Below are positions 34,574 through 45,700 of a DNA stretch of 64,000 nucleotides, one piece after another; position 1 is the stretch's first letter, and every line of letters starts with the position of its first letter. The stretch comes from Streptomyces cadmiisoli (GTDB lineage Bacteria; Actinomycetota; Actinomycetes; Streptomycetales; Streptomycetaceae): NCBI RefSeq assembly GCF_003261055.1, contig NZ_CP030073.1, positions 124,001-188,000 on the forward strand, read 5' to 3'. Both the position numbers and the translations under genes were made by a program. The notes beneath the pieces were generated by a model. It did no database searches. It was not told the DNA's origin and saw only the letters and a program-made list of their open reading frames with translations.

Positions 34574-36936
34574 ACGATGGTCTCCTCGGACCTGAACACC
34601 AATCCCATCACCGACACGGACCTCGCTGCCATCCGAGCGGTGCCGGGTGTGGCGGAGGCGGCCCCCCGTACCCTGGAAGGGGTGGAAGCCTCACTCGCCG
34701 GCACACAGCGTCATCTGCAGCTTCAAGGAGACCCGGGTTCCGGGCGGCTGTCGCGGGTACAGGTCGTGGCGGGCAGCTATCCGGACGGCCCCGGCAAGAT
34801 GGCCGTGAACCAGCAGGCTTCGCAGCGCCTGGCCATCGAGCCCGGCGACCGGATCGGCCTGCTCTTCCCACGCGAAGAGGACTCACAGGAGACAAGAACG
34901 GCCCCTGTGATCGTCACAGGGGTGGTGAAGGCCAACTCCGACCGGGTGGCCATCGGTTACGCCCCCGCCGCGATCCTCAACGAGCTGAACCGCACCAAGG
35001 GGTATCCGCGGGTCGACATCCGCGCGGAAGCCGGAGTCTCCGCGGCGGCTCTGTCCCAACGGCTGCGTCCGGTGCTCACCCGCCCTTCCGGAGGTCGCCG
35101 CCTTCGTCCCCGGCGACACCGTGCGGGCCGAGGAAGCCCGGGCGGCGGCGTCGCAGTACGAGGCCCTCTTCGAGCTCATCGCGGCATTCCTGGCCGCCGC
35201 CGTGGTCGCCGCAGCCCTCGTGGCGACGTCCACGTTCCGGATCGTCTTCGCGCAGCGGCTGCGCCAACTGGCACTTCTGCGCACCATCGGCGCGCACCGC
35301 GGCCAGCTCGTGCGGGCCCTCGCCGTCGAGGGAGCGCTGGTGGGCCTGGTAGCCGGGACGGCCGGGGTGCTACTGGCACTCGGCGCCGGACATGCCGTCC
35401 CGGCGATCGCGAACACCACCGGACAGAGTCTCTCGATACCGGGAGTTCCCGTTCCGGCGGCCCTGGCGGTGGTGCTCGGGGCCGTGCTGGTGACGGTCGG
35501 CGCAGTCCTCGCTCCCGCGCTGTCGGCGTCCGGGGTGTCCCCTCTGCTGGCTCTGCGCCGCGCCGGAACGGTGGCGGGCGAACGCGGTATCGGTCGCGCG
35601 CGCCTGGGTACCGGCCTGTTCCTCGCCGCCGGCGCCCTCGGACTGATCGGCGTGGTCTTCAGCAATCTGCCGGAACCGGGCGACACGAACTACGCACGGG
35701 CCGCGGGCATGACCATCGCCGTCCTCTCAGGCGCCATGGCCTTCCTCGCGCTGGTCGCCCTCGGCCCGCTGCTTGTCCGCCCGGTGCTGGCCACCGTCGG
35801 ATGGCCGCTGCGCCAGCGGGGGCCCACGGGCACACTCGCCGTCGGCGGCGTCGGAGGCACCCCCCGCCGCGCCGCCGCCGTATCGACCATCGTGGCGCTC
35901 GGCGTCGCCCTGGTCTCCGGGACCCTCGTCGGCATCGCGAGCCTGCAGGGCCACACGGACCGGCACCTCGCCGTCAACGCACCAGCGGACTTCGACCTGC
36001 GCGGCGACGACAGGGGCCTCAGCGCTGAGTTCGTACAACGGATCAAAGCCCTGCCCGAGCTGACACACGCGACCGCCTACCGCAAGACCGAGATCTCCAT
36101 CGACGGAACCGACGCCGTCGCCACCGACCTGGAGCCGGCCGCTCTGCCCTCCTCACGACATCTGTATCCGGCCGACGGCACCCTGAGCAATCTCGGTCCG
36201 GGCCGGGTGATCGCAAATGCCCGAGTCGCCCAGGAGCTGGACGTGACGGAGGGCGACAGCCTCACCCTCACCTCGGTGAGCAAGCGCACTGTCCGTGTGA
36301 CCGTCGCCGCCACGCTGCCCAGCGACGCACCGCTCACCGCCGATGTGATCGTCGCGCCCGCCGACCTGGACCGTATGGGCGCCTCACGGCTGCGGAACGG
36401 GGTCCTGGCGAACGCCGCCCAAGGCGGGCAGGCGGCGCGCACCGCGGCGGAGAAGGCGATCCTGCGCACCACGGGCCCGAACGGTGGTACCGACCTGAGC
36501 ATCCTCGCCGAGGAGCGCGACAACAGCTCCGCCACCTAAAGCTGTGGGCCACGACGTCACTGGGTCTGCTCGGGCTCACGGTGCTCATGGCCGTCATCGG
36601 CGTCGGCACCACGACCGGACTCACCGTGCTGGAACGCACCCGAGAATCCGGACTGCTGCGCGCCCTGGGACTCGGCCGGCGCGGACTCCGCCTCGCGATC
36701 GGCATGGAAGCCGGCCTGTACGGTGCCATGGGCGGCACCCTCGGCCTGGCCCTCGGCGTGCCCTACGCCTGGCTTACGATCCGCGCAGGCAACTTCGGGG
36801 CACCGCTGCTCCTGCCCTACGGCAACTGCTGACGGTCTTCCTGAGCCTGCTCGCCGTCACCGCGCTCGCCGGACTGCTGCCCGCTCGCCGCGCGGCCCGC
36901 GTCAGCCCGGTCACGGCGATGGGCACCGCCGAATAG
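34574..36936 (+). pseudogene. FtsX-type ABC transporter permease, 5'-truncated with three frameshifts
   Basis: Begins abruptly after IS3 with LTMVSSDLNTNPITDTDLAA (periplasmic part). A one-base indel near 35088 shifts the frame to EVAAFVPGDTVRAEEARAA, then FtsX membrane segments (AAFLAAAVVAAALVATSTF) and LLRTIGAHRGQLVRALAVEG. A second FtsX half runs to a TAA at 36539, where the frame should move on to LWATTSLGLLGLTVLMAVIG. Another shift near 36828 leads to LTVFLSLLAVTALAGLLPAR and the true end at 36936. Two FtsX domains in one chain are typical of large Streptomyces export permeases. No ATPase partner remains. Clearly non-functional. Confidence 0.9.
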
Positions 36937-37321
36937 CAAGGGCGGGGTGGAGGCAGAAGATCAGGCAGGTGGGGCCTGCCGAGCCGTGACAGGCCGACAA
37001 GAAGGGGACGGTCGGGGAGAGAATTCAGTCTCGCCCCGGCCTGCGATCTGACGGACAGCGGCTCCGCCAAGCTCGGCTGTGCGCCGTCTCCGGCGTTTGA
37101 CTGCTTGCACTCGCAGGCTCGGCGACGCGTGGACGAGCAGAGCCGCGCCGGTGTTGCCTCCGATCTGACAAAAGCGGAGTGGCCGGACATCCCAGAGGCG
37201 CCGAGGTCCGGCCCGTGCCAGGCAGATGGTCAGGCCGCGCCTTCAACTCGCCCACGTGTACTGGCCGAACGGGCAGAGTCTTGGACCGCGACAGGTCCGC
37301 TGCCCGCTCAAGGTGCAGTGA
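36937..37321. other. Intergenic region, no gene seen
   Basis: About 385 bases between the permease remnant and the end of the convergent NmrA-like gene. No family, RNA or strong hairpin was recognised. Confidence 0.4.
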
Positions 37322-38299
37322 TCAGGCGTTGAGGGCGCGCAGGGCAGCCCCGTGCCTCCCGATCCACGCCTCGTAACTTTCCAGCTCGGGGTTGAGGTTG
37401 TGGGTCAGTTCGATGTCCCGGATCTCCGTGTCTTCCGACCTCTCGGCGAGGAACTGAAGTCCGTTGGAGACAGCGATCGCATGTGGGACGTCCAAGCCTC
37501 GGAACTCGGGCCAACTGAAGGGCTGGTAGGTGACCTTCTCGCCGATGGCGGCCGAGAGCATCGCGGCGAGTTCTGCGCCGGTTACGTGTTCTGCCGCGAT
37601 GGACACCGTTTCACCGATCCAGTGATCGGCAGCCTTGAAGATGCGGTGCACCGTTCGGCCTATGTCCTGTGCTCCGATCACCGTCATCTTGCGATCAGCG
37701 ATGGGAATGGAGAGGATCAGCTCGCCACGCTCATTGCGGACGGGGCCCATACCGAGGAAAACCGTCTCGTAGAAGAATGGCAAGCGCAAGAAGGTTGTGG
37801 GCACCTGCAGTTCGGCGAAGACCGCGTCCGCACTGGCCTTCACATCGAAGTGCGGCGCCGTGTATCCGCCCATGACCCGCGGAACCGCGTCACCTGTTCT
37901 CTCGAAATGGGGTCGAGTGTCCTCCAGGGTGGACCACACCACATGGCTGACACCGGCGGCCTTCGCCGCTCGCGCCGCATTGGTCGCCTGCTCGAACTCT
38001 CTGATCGTGCGGGGCCTGACCGCTTCCTGCTCGGGGGTCAGCGGGGACCAGAAATCTGTCACGACGAAGACGCCATGTGCTCCCGCGAAAGCCTGAACCA
38101 GGCTGATTTCGCTGTCCAGATCGGCTTCGCCGACTTCCACGCCGCGTGCCGCCATCTCCTTCGCAGCACGCGAACTCGCGTCTCTCGTCAGGGCTCGCAC
38201 CACGAATGGGCTGTCCGGATCAGTGAGGACTGCGTCCACCAATCCCCCGCCCTGCTTGCCCGTCGCCCCGACTACAGCGATGACCTTCTTGCTCTCCAC
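37322..38299 (-). CDS. NmrA-like NAD(P)-binding protein
   Basis: 325 residues from GTG 38299. Rossmann start KKVIAVVGATGKQGGGLVDA with the GxxGxxG motif, then ARGVEVGEADLDSEISLVQ, GVFVVTDFW and NAARAAKAAGVSHVVWSTLE, the pattern of NmrA/HSCARG atypical short-chain dehydrogenases. Later parts include TTFLRLPFFYETVFLGMGPV and VIGAQDIGRTVHRIFKA. These proteins bind NADP(H), often without catalysis, and may act as redox sensors or isoflavone-reductase-like enzymes. It has CGGGG upstream but no strong ribosome site. It stands alone, with a divergent gap to the right. Confidence 0.9.
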   Translation of the reverse strand: MESKKVIAVVGATGKQGGGLVDAVLTDPDSPFVVRALTRDASSRAAKEMAARGVEVGEADLDSEISLVQAFAGAHGVFVVTDFWSPLTPEQEAVRPRTIREFEQATNAARAAKAAGVSHVVWSTLEDTRPHFERTGDAVPRVMGGYTAPHFDVKASADAVFAELQVPTTFLRLPFFYETVFLGMGPVRNERGELILSIPIADRKMTVIGAQDIGRTVHRIFKAADHWIGETVSIAAEHVTGAELAAMLSAAIGEKVTYQPFSWPEFRGLDVPHAIAVSNGLQFLAERSEDTEIRDIELTHNLNPELESYEAWIGRHGAALRALNA

Positions 38300-38711
38300 A
38301 CAAACCCCGATAGTTGATGCGACAATTAGTTTGGAGTCTACAGGTCGTCGCCCAACAGGCAAGGAGGCTTGTTCACCATCGGCCCGAGTCGGTCGGACAG
38401 CGTTCACGTGGTGAAGCCGCACCAGCAACCCCGCTCTCACCCGACTTGCGACACCTCGGCACAGCCCGCACACCCCGAGCCTCAACTCCCACCGGCACGG
38501 GGAGCAATTGCGAGGTGCACAACGGATGCGACCTTCTACGGCGAGTGAAGGGTTACGAAGTCGGTGGGTGCAACATGTTGAAAACCCGTCAATACCGGTG
38601 TGCACGAGCTTCGACAAGGCGCTGTGATGTTGCGTTTCGGCTCTGGCGAGTGTCGTGGCCCGCACACGAAGATCAGTCATGAAGGGGCTTGAGGTGCGCA
38701 AGTCGGGATGC
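38300..38711. other. Intergenic region between two minus-strand genes
   Basis: About 410 bases probably carrying the NmrA-like gene promoter. A relatively A+T-rich stretch lies at about 38300-38345 (GATGCGACAATTAGTTTGG). No gene or RNA was seen. Confidence 0.4.
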
Positions 38712-39464
38712 TCAGGCATCAAACGCGTACTCCAGCACGTACGCCGCGCTGTCCGTGGTCATCTCGTTCACTTCGACCGCTCGAAGTTCCGCGTCGAAGG
38801 CCGTGCGGCACAACTTCATGACCGGGCGCTCCGAGGGCATGGCAAGACCTTCGGCCTCTTCGGCTACAGGCAGTCGGCACCGGATCTCCTCTCGGAAGTG
38901 CGTGGGTGCGTGACCGATCTCAGCGAGCCGGGCGTACGTGCCGCCGTCCCCGGTGTCGTAACGCATGATCGCCGTTCCTTCAACCAGCCCAAGGGGCAGG
39001 TAGGAGGTCGCGAGCATGACGGGCCTGTCGCCCAGCAGGAAACGTCGGGAGCGAGCGCAGACCAGTGCGCTCTCGTCCACGTCCAGCAACCGGGCGATGT
39101 GTACGGGGACCGCCACCGTGTCGACGCGGACGTCAATGGTGACCGGCCGATCCTCGTCGGCGGACCAGATGGATTTGCCGGCACCCCACTGCTCAGATGC
39201 CAGCCGCTGAATGCCGTGACGCCGGATCGGGCGGAACTCGATGACTCGGGGACCAGCCGCCTTCTCCGTTTCCACCAGTCCCTCGATCCTCAACATCTTG
39301 AGTGCTTGGTGGGCGGTGACCTCAGCGACGTCGTACCGGACGGCGAGCACGCTCTCAGCCGGCAGTCGATCGCCGGGGCCGTAGAGGCCGGACTCGATCG
39401 CCGTCTTCAGGTCGTCGGCAATCCGCTGGTACTTCGGCCTCTGCGGGCTCGTCTCACTTGCCAT
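38712..39464 (-). CDS. GntR family transcriptional regulator (HutC/UTRA type)
   Basis: 250 residues from ATG 39464, with GGGAGAGG just upstream. Winged helix: KYQRIADDLKTAIESGLYGP, GDRLPAESVLAVRYDVAEVT, AHQALKMLRIEGLVETEKAA. The UTRA ligand domain covers about residues 90-245 (LLDVDESALVCARSRRFLLG, VMLATSYLPLGLVEGTAIMR, EIRCRLPVAEEAEGLAMPSE). HutC-type regulators usually repress neighbouring uptake or transfer genes and release DNA on binding a small molecule. In Streptomyces many are tied to plasmid transfer functions, but no transfer genes are intact nearby. The nearest gene downstream is the NmrA-like gene, 410 bases away. Confidence 0.94.
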   Translation of the reverse strand: MASETSPQRPKYQRIADDLKTAIESGLYGPGDRLPAESVLAVRYDVAEVTAHQALKMLRIEGLVETEKAAGPRVIEFRPIRRHGIQRLASEQWGAGKSIWSADEDRPVTIDVRVDTVAVPVHIARLLDVDESALVCARSRRFLLGDRPVMLATSYLPLGLVEGTAIMRYDTGDGGTYARLAEIGHAPTHFREEIRCRLPVAEEAEGLAMPSERPVMKLCRTAFDAELRAVEVNEMTTDSAAYVLEYAFDA

Positions 39465-40439
39465 GCCTCTCCCTACGTCGCCAGCGATCCTAGGCCCGCT
39501 GCCTGTCGAGCCGCCGGAGCGGCGCTGCCAGGCCTCGCAGACAGGCTTCGCGGCGACGGTGATGGGCTCCTGTGCGACGAATGCGGCCATGACTGCGACG
39601 CGCACCGTTCGACCTGGCGTCCGGTCACAGCGCGGCAATGAGGGAACCGCCTGCGAGGGCTGCGGCGAGGGTCTCGACATCGACGGCCGGCACCGGCATG
39701 CGCGCAGCGTCCGGACGCTGTCCGGGCAGGCCACGGCGCTCGACTGCCTCACTCGCGGGCCCGGCGACGAACAGACGTGCCGAGCCGCGCCCGGTCTGAC
39801 GGAACAGTCTGTCGAGCGTGCCGGGCGGGACGGCGAGGCGAAGCAGAAGGCGAGGGCGACGACGGGGGCCAGCGCCGCGCACAGCCAGTAGCAGCTGACT
39901 CAGGACCCTGCCAAGGAGATGGTCAGGAAAGCAGTGATCGGTGTGCCGGGGCGAGGAAGCCGGTGGCTTCTTCCCAGTAGCGGAGGGTCAGAGCCGACCG
40001 GAGCGCCTCCCTCAACCACCACCATCACGATGACCTCCCCGGCCACTCCCCGCACGTCCCCCTGACCACGCCGTACCGTCCATCCGGCCCACCGGCAGCG
40101 GCACTCCCCTGATCCCCGGGCGACGCCGACGTGTCTCTCCTCCTGCGGGACGGCAAGGACTATCGTGCCGACTCACCAGGTAAGGAGCAAGGACCGCTTC
40201 GTCGCAGGCAACGCTCGCCCCGTCGCGACGCCGGGCACGCTCCCCCACTCTCGGCTTCGCTCGAGCCTGAGGGGGCTCCTACGACGCCGCTCCTTGACGG
40301 GCATACGTTGCCTGCCACGGCACCAGGAGGCTATGCGCGACGGGCTGCTCACTGCGTAGGCCGCGGGCGGACCCTCGTACGGAACCCAGGTCGGACACTC
40401 CCGCTGAGGTACGTGGCCGTCTTCTCGTTGCGCTTGAGG
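39465..40439. other. Long intergenic region, possible gene remnants
   Basis: About 975 bases without a recognisable gene. A minus-strand reading near 39625-39882 has protein-like composition (ETLAAALAGGSLIAAL) but no known family, and may be a remnant. A Streptomyces-type dispersed palindrome lies at 40239-40276. Confidence 0.4.
40239..40276. repeat. Dispersed Streptomyces palindromic repeat
   Basis: The core CTCTCGGCTTCGCTCGAGCC is flanked by CTCCCCCA on one side and TGAGGGGG on the other, forming an interrupted hairpin. This form (CTCTCGGCTTCGCTCGAG between C-rich and G-rich arms) recurs in many Streptomyces genomes in intergenic DNA. Its role is unknown. Confidence 0.6.
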
Positions 40440-41648
40440 TCAGGATCCGTCGACGGTCTGCCAGGCGGGATCAATCGCGATGCGTCGCAGCTGTTCCAAA
40501 CTGAGGGCGGGGTTGGCCCGGTTGGCCGGGAGTTGGTAGGCACGTGCGTTGACCGCGGAGACGACGACGCGCACGCCGTTCTTGCTGAGGGTGTCGACTT
40601 CCCACCTTACGGTGCCCTTGCCGCCCCTGGCAGCGGGGCCCTTGCGGCTGATCATGCGGGTACCGTCGGGCAGGATGTCAGCCTTCTTGAACACCTCGTC
40701 CAGGCTGGACTCGTGGTGTGGCCATTGCTGGACCGTAGCGGCCACGAGGCTCTTGCCGTGGCCGTCGTCGACGATGACGTGGCCAAAGTCCTGCGATCCG
40801 CGCGATCTTTCCGCTTCGAGTCCCCTGGGCAGCAGCCGCATGATGAGGCTGCTGATCTGCTGCGCGGCCATCTTGCTGACCGGCGGGGACGTGGGTATGT
40901 CGGCGGCAGGTTCGGGCAGCGCCCGTGTGTGGGGGTCCCATACCTGAGAGGTGGCAACAACGGTGAGCTGCTTCGGGGTGAGCGGGAGCGGCGTATCCTC
41001 GGCCGGGTTCTTACCGCGCGGGTCACCAGCCTGGGTCACGATGACCCGCCGGCCGTCTTTCTGGGTCAGCAACGCACTGGCGTGTCGGGCACCGGACGGG
41101 TACTTCTCGTCCTTCGGGGACTGATCCAGCACGAGACTGGCTCCACCCGGCAACAGCGTCTGCGTGCAGCGACTGAGGGGGCGGTAGGCCGTTTCAGGGC
41201 ATTCCGAGATCGCTGGGGGAAGCGGAACCGGATACCGGCTCAGGGTCACCTGCACCTTGGCTGCACGTCCATTCCGCTCCAGGACCAGTTCCGCGGAGGG
41301 CGGCGGGCCGGGCTTCTCCCCCCGGGTCTGACCCCTCCCGTGCTGCGCGGACAGCTTCCCCTCGGGGACCAGGCCCTCCAGGAGTTGCACCATCTCGTCG
41401 GCCGATACCGGCGAGGGGGTGGCCTGCGGGGAGGTGCACGTGGACAGCGCCACCGCGATCAGGGCAGTTGGCACCATCGAGCCGACGGCTACAGATTTCC
41501 TGGCATGGCGGTCGGCGTTCCACCACAATCTGCGGGCGGATCCGGGGAAAGCAGTGAGGGGGTGTGACTGCGTTCCGACCCACGTTTTGGGTGAGCGGCG
41601 CGGCCGGGAAACTGTGCGGGGACGCATCGGGTCGTTTGACATCGCCAT
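40440..41648 (-). CDS. Secreted lipoprotein-like hypothetical protein
   Basis: 402 residues from ATG 41648 (ATG 41642 is equally possible). A long basic leader (about 45 residues) precedes SVAVGSMVPTALIAVALSTC, a hydrophobic segment ending in a Cys that may be a lipobox. The mature part is Pro-rich and then alternates strands and helices (AELVLERNGRAAKVQVTLSR, GRRVIVTQAGDPRGKN, VRWEVDTLSKNGVRVVVSAV). No enzyme motif was recognised. It is expected outside the membrane. A diverged copy of its start and upstream DNA is found at 57340-57563, which supports the chosen start. Confidence 0.8.
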   Translation of the reverse strand: MAMSNDPMRPRTVSRPRRSPKTWVGTQSHPLTAFPGSARRLWWNADRHARKSVAVGSMVPTALIAVALSTCTSPQATPSPVSADEMVQLLEGLVPEGKLSAQHGRGQTRGEKPGPPPSAELVLERNGRAAKVQVTLSRYPVPLPPAISECPETAYRPLSRCTQTLLPGGASLVLDQSPKDEKYPSGARHASALLTQKDGRRVIVTQAGDPRGKNPAEDTPLPLTPKQLTVVATSQVWDPHTRALPEPAADIPTSPPVSKMAAQQISSLIMRLLPRGLEAERSRGSQDFGHVIVDDGHGKSLVAATVQQWPHHESSLDEVFKKADILPDGTRMISRKGPAARGGKGTVRWEVDTLSKNGVRVVVSAVNARAYQLPANRANPALSLEQLRRIAIDPAWQTVDGS

Positions 41649-41733
41649 CGTTATCCATCGGAGCAGTGCATCGGAGCAGACCGCGACGCGCCCACCTCGG
41701 TGCACGGAAGCCGCGTACGTCGTGATTCGACTC
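41649..41733 (-). repeat. Upstream block shared with the remnant at 57479-57563
   Basis: The 85 bases upstream of the lipoprotein start share long matches with 57479-57563: CGTTATCC, GACCGCG, CGCCCAC, GTGCACGGA and GTCGTGA occur in the same order and spacing. Both lie upstream of an ATG on the minus strand, so the block may hold promoter elements. Confidence 0.7.
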
Positions 41734-42650
41734 TAGCCGATACTTGATGCTTCAACCAATCGGGCTTCCATGTCGACCTGAAATTTCACCTTCACCCCAA
41801 TCCGGGCATGACTTCAGTGACGCGCCGACGATGCGCTCGATGGCGAGTCGACCTCGGCTCCAGGCTTGCGCGACGGCCCGAAATGATGATTTCGGCCGGC
41901 ATCCCGACTTTCCGGCGGGCGCGAAAGCCGGCACACACGAACCGCGGCACCAGGTGAGCGCCCTTGCGCTCATATACCTATTCCGCGACCGAAGGGCCGG
42001 GGGCGACTCGGCGCCCCCCGATACCCACAAGTAAGTTGACGCATCAATGATCTCAGGTAATTCTTATGCATCGAGATCTCTTTCGCTGCTCCCGAGCATC
42101 CTGGAATCAGGGAGCCGGCTCCGAAGCGGTCTGGTCGGCCACGGACTCCGCTGTCACCGCGGTCTTCGCCGGCTGAATCCCTTTCTGGCCGCCGCAGTCA
42201 CCGGGCTGCTGACCGGAATCGGCCTGGTCGTCGGCTCCCATGGCAACGCCGACCTCGGGTCTGCCCTTCACAGGCGCTGGACCACTGGACCCAGGCCACA
42301 GCCCTGTCCTTGTGCTGATACTCAACCCCGAGGTCCATGCAAGCCTTGCGACCCAGGGCTTCCACGAACAGTGGAAGCCCTTCGTCAAGATCAAGGCGTG
42401 GAACCGTGAGGACGGCCTCCCGTCGAGGCATCGTCCGGCATCGAGGCGGCCCTGGAGTTGATCAAGGGTGACTGGGTCGGGTCACACCCGGACCGCGCGG
42501 CGAGCCGCAGAAGCAGCGTGCACGGTGGCGCTCCGACCGGAACGCGCGGGTCGCATCGGCGATGCGCCGACAGCGATACTGCCGAGTCGCACGCCGGGGT
42601 GCGGAGCAGATCAGACTTTACGCTCTGTCGACCAGCTAGGGTCATGAGGC
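41734..42650. other. Intergenic region with weak VOC-like remnant
   Basis: About 915 bases. On the minus strand near 42430-42240 a reading contains VPRLDLDEGLPLFVEALG and VEYQHKDRAVAWVQ, faintly like a glyoxalase-fold protein, but the frame is short and unsupported. No RNA or IS was recognised. A+T-richer DNA lies at about 42040-42090. Confidence 0.35.
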
Positions 42651-42682
42651 GGTGCCGACACGGTTCGGACCGTGCCGGCACC
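42651..42682 (-). terminator. Terminator hairpin of S8 peptidase no. 1
   Basis: GGTGCCGACACGGT (42651-42664), loop TCGG, then ACCGTGCCGGCACC (42669-42682); 14 pairs with one G-T type mismatch. It lies 58 bases past the stop codon of the minus-strand peptidase. Confidence 0.78.
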
Positions 42683-42739
42683 CTATGGGTCTTTCCAGCA
42701 GATTTTGTCCAGACTGAAGCTACCGGCCCGGGACGGGTG

Positions 42740-45700
42740 TCAGTGCGTCAGGTAGGCGTCGTTGATGGTCTGCTCGACGGAGTTGCCCTGCTTGTCGACG
42801 GCCACGGCCTTGAAGGAGACACTGCCTCCGGCGCGGGGGTTGGTGACCTGGACGGCACCGTCGCGCACCGTCAGCTTGTGCCAGTGGGCACCCTGGTCAT
42901 AGGAGACCCGCACACTCAGGGACTTGAGATTGCGTCCCTCCGCGGCACCCTTCACGCTCACCGGCACCTTCATCTTCGCTCCGGCCCGCGCGGTGTTGTC
43001 GAGGGACAGTTCGGGCGTGAAACGGACGACGGACAGCGGGATGAGGGTCGGTTCGGCGGTGTACTCCGAGGAGAACGTCCAGCTCGCCGTGACCCTCGTG
43101 GAGACGTCGGACACCCCCGCGCGAGCGATCGAGGCCGTCAGCCGGTAGTCGGCTCGCTCGTCGTCCAGTACGAAATGGAAGGCCGCGGGCGTGGCAGTGT
43201 TCTCGTAGACGAGTTCGCCGTTGCGGTGGAGTGTCGTGGAGGTTTCACTGTGCACACTGTTGTTGTCGTTGTGGTTGCCGGCGTTGTCCGAGAACATCGG
43301 CAGGGCTCCGTTGACCATCGCGCCTTCACGGATGATCCCGAAACCCGGTCGCAGGTCGGGGCCGAAAACACCCATGTTGAACGTCTTGCGGTAGGTGCGG
43401 CCCGGTTTGAACACGTCCGCGGACGTGTTGGTATAGCTGGCTTCCGGGCGGACGTCGGAGTTGGCCTGGCTGAACCCGAAACGCCAGGTGTTGCTCGGCC
43501 CGAGCAGGTGAACGGTGCCGGTGTACGGCAAGGGGTGGGCGGTTGCGTAGCCACCACCTACCTCTGATATGCCCGGGGTGTAGAGACCGAATTTGTTCTT
43601 GGCCGTTGCCCCCATCGTGACGTCGACGTTCGCGAAGTCGTGTCGCTTGGTGTGGCGGGTGAACCCGGTCGTCACGGTGTCGCTCTTGTGCAGGTACAGC
43701 AGGTGGTACTCGTCACGGCCCTTGGCGCCGGTGGAGAACGAGAACCCGAGGTTCTGCCGCAGGTGCTGCTCCTGGAGGTTCACCTTGGGGCCCAGGTGCG
43801 CGGTGCGTATCGCCTTGTGCGGGTCGATGTCCGGCGTGGTCCCGGTCGTGATTCCGATGCCGAACCCGGCGCCCTTCCCGTTGGTCATCCCGCTGAAGAC
43901 ACTCGTGTCGGCGGCCACTGGGTATGCGGAGCGGTTCGGGACGGTGATGTCGAACGGCTTGGTGGTGCGCCCGTCCAGCGTCACCGTGGTGTCGCGTGTG
44001 AGGTCCAGCCGGGGCTGGTTGATGAAGTCGACGCCCTGGGAGAACGACCCCGCCGGGTCCGCCGGGAGCGTCGCGCTGAGGAAGTACCGGCCCTTGGGCA
44101 ACCGCATGGAGGACGAGCCGTCGTGGAGGTAGGAGGAGTCTCCTTCGGCGGTGCCGGACAGGCCCGCCACCGCGGCCCACCAGGACGGAGCGGCAGGCTT
44201 GCCGGCGCGGTCGAGAGCCTTGACCGTGAGGGTGTACATCTCCGCCTCGAGTTCTACGACCAGCGGGGTACGGACGGTCTGCCCGCCGCCGGTCGCCTTG
44301 ACCCGACCGCTGAAGAGTCCCGTTCGGTCCCCGATCCGGGTGTCGGCGGTGACCTTCACCGTCTTCTCGCCGCCGGGCGCGATGGTGACCTGCTCGTCGA
44401 CGGTGAACATACCGTCGGGCGCGGGCACGCCGTCAGGCCCGGTGACCTCCGTGGTCAGCTTCAGGGTGAGCGGTGTGCTGCCCAGGTTGCGGTAGGTCAG
44501 GTCCTTGGTGATCGGCTCGTCGTCTGCGTGCGGCCATTGTGCGGTGCCGAAGGGCAGCGACGTCTGCCGGGTGACCGCCGACTGCTGGATCGCCGCGCCC
44601 AGGTCGGCCCGCCCGGCCCCCTGCTGGAAGACGGTGTAGGCACTCGGCGTCGCGGAAGCGGTCAGCGCGTGCTTGATGTCCTCGCCGCTCCAGTCGGGGT
44701 GCTGCTGCGCGAGAATGGCGGCGGCACCGGCGACGTGCGGGGTGGCCATGGAGGTGCCGCTCAGGGCGAAGTAGCCGTCGGCGACGGGAGCGCCGGACAG
44801 TCCGCCGTCCTTCGACCTCGCCGCGCCGATGTCCACACCGGGCGCCGTGAGGTCGGGCTTGATCGCGCCGTCGCCGACCCGCGGGCCGATGCTGGAGAAG
44901 GAGGCGAGGCGGTCCTGCTTGTCCACCGCGCCGACGGTCAGGGCGGCGTCCGCGCTGCCCGGCGAACCGATGCTGCCGGCACCCTGACTGCCGAGGTTGC
45001 CGGCGGCGATGACGAACAGTGTTCCGGTCTCGGCCGACAGGTTGTTGACGGCCTCCTCCACCGGATCGACACCGGGCGTATCCGTGCCGCCGAGGCTGAG
45101 GTTGACCACGTCGGCCTTCTCGGCCACCGCCCACTCCATGCCGGCGATGATGCCGGAGTGGGCACCGAAGCCCCGGTCGCCCAGGACCTTGGCGTTGAGG
45201 ATCCTTGCGCCCGGCGCCACACCCTTGTACAGGCCGCCGGACTTCGCGCCGGTGCCGGCCGCGGTGGACGCGACATGGGTGCCATGGCCCAAGCGGTCGA
45301 GCGTGTCCGGCGAGTCGGTGAAGTTGCGCTCGGCAACCACCTGCCCGGCCAGGTCGGGATGGGTGGCGTCGATACCGGTGTCGAGGACGGCGATACGCGA
45401 TCCGGTCCCGTCCAGCCCCGCCTTCCAGGCCTGGGGGCCGCCGATCTGCGGCACGCTCTTGTCCAGGCTCACCTCGACGACGGCGTCGAGCCATACGGAG
45501 GCGATGCCCGGCGCGGTGCCGCGGTTGGCGGCGCCGGCCGGCCCGGTGGTGAGCGTGGACCACAGCTGCGCGTCACCGGCGGGAGCGGTGAGGGCGTCCG
45601 CGTTGATGCTGTTCAAAGGGCGCTGCGTCCGGGCGCCGGCGCGCAGGGCCGTCCTGGCGGCCGGGCGGGCCGTGTCGTACCGCACGATGAGCCGCAGGTC

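Noticed and set aside
42198..42431. Possible VOC-type protein on the minus strand
   Set aside because: Only a faint resemblance over about 40 residues, with no start, second module or context support.
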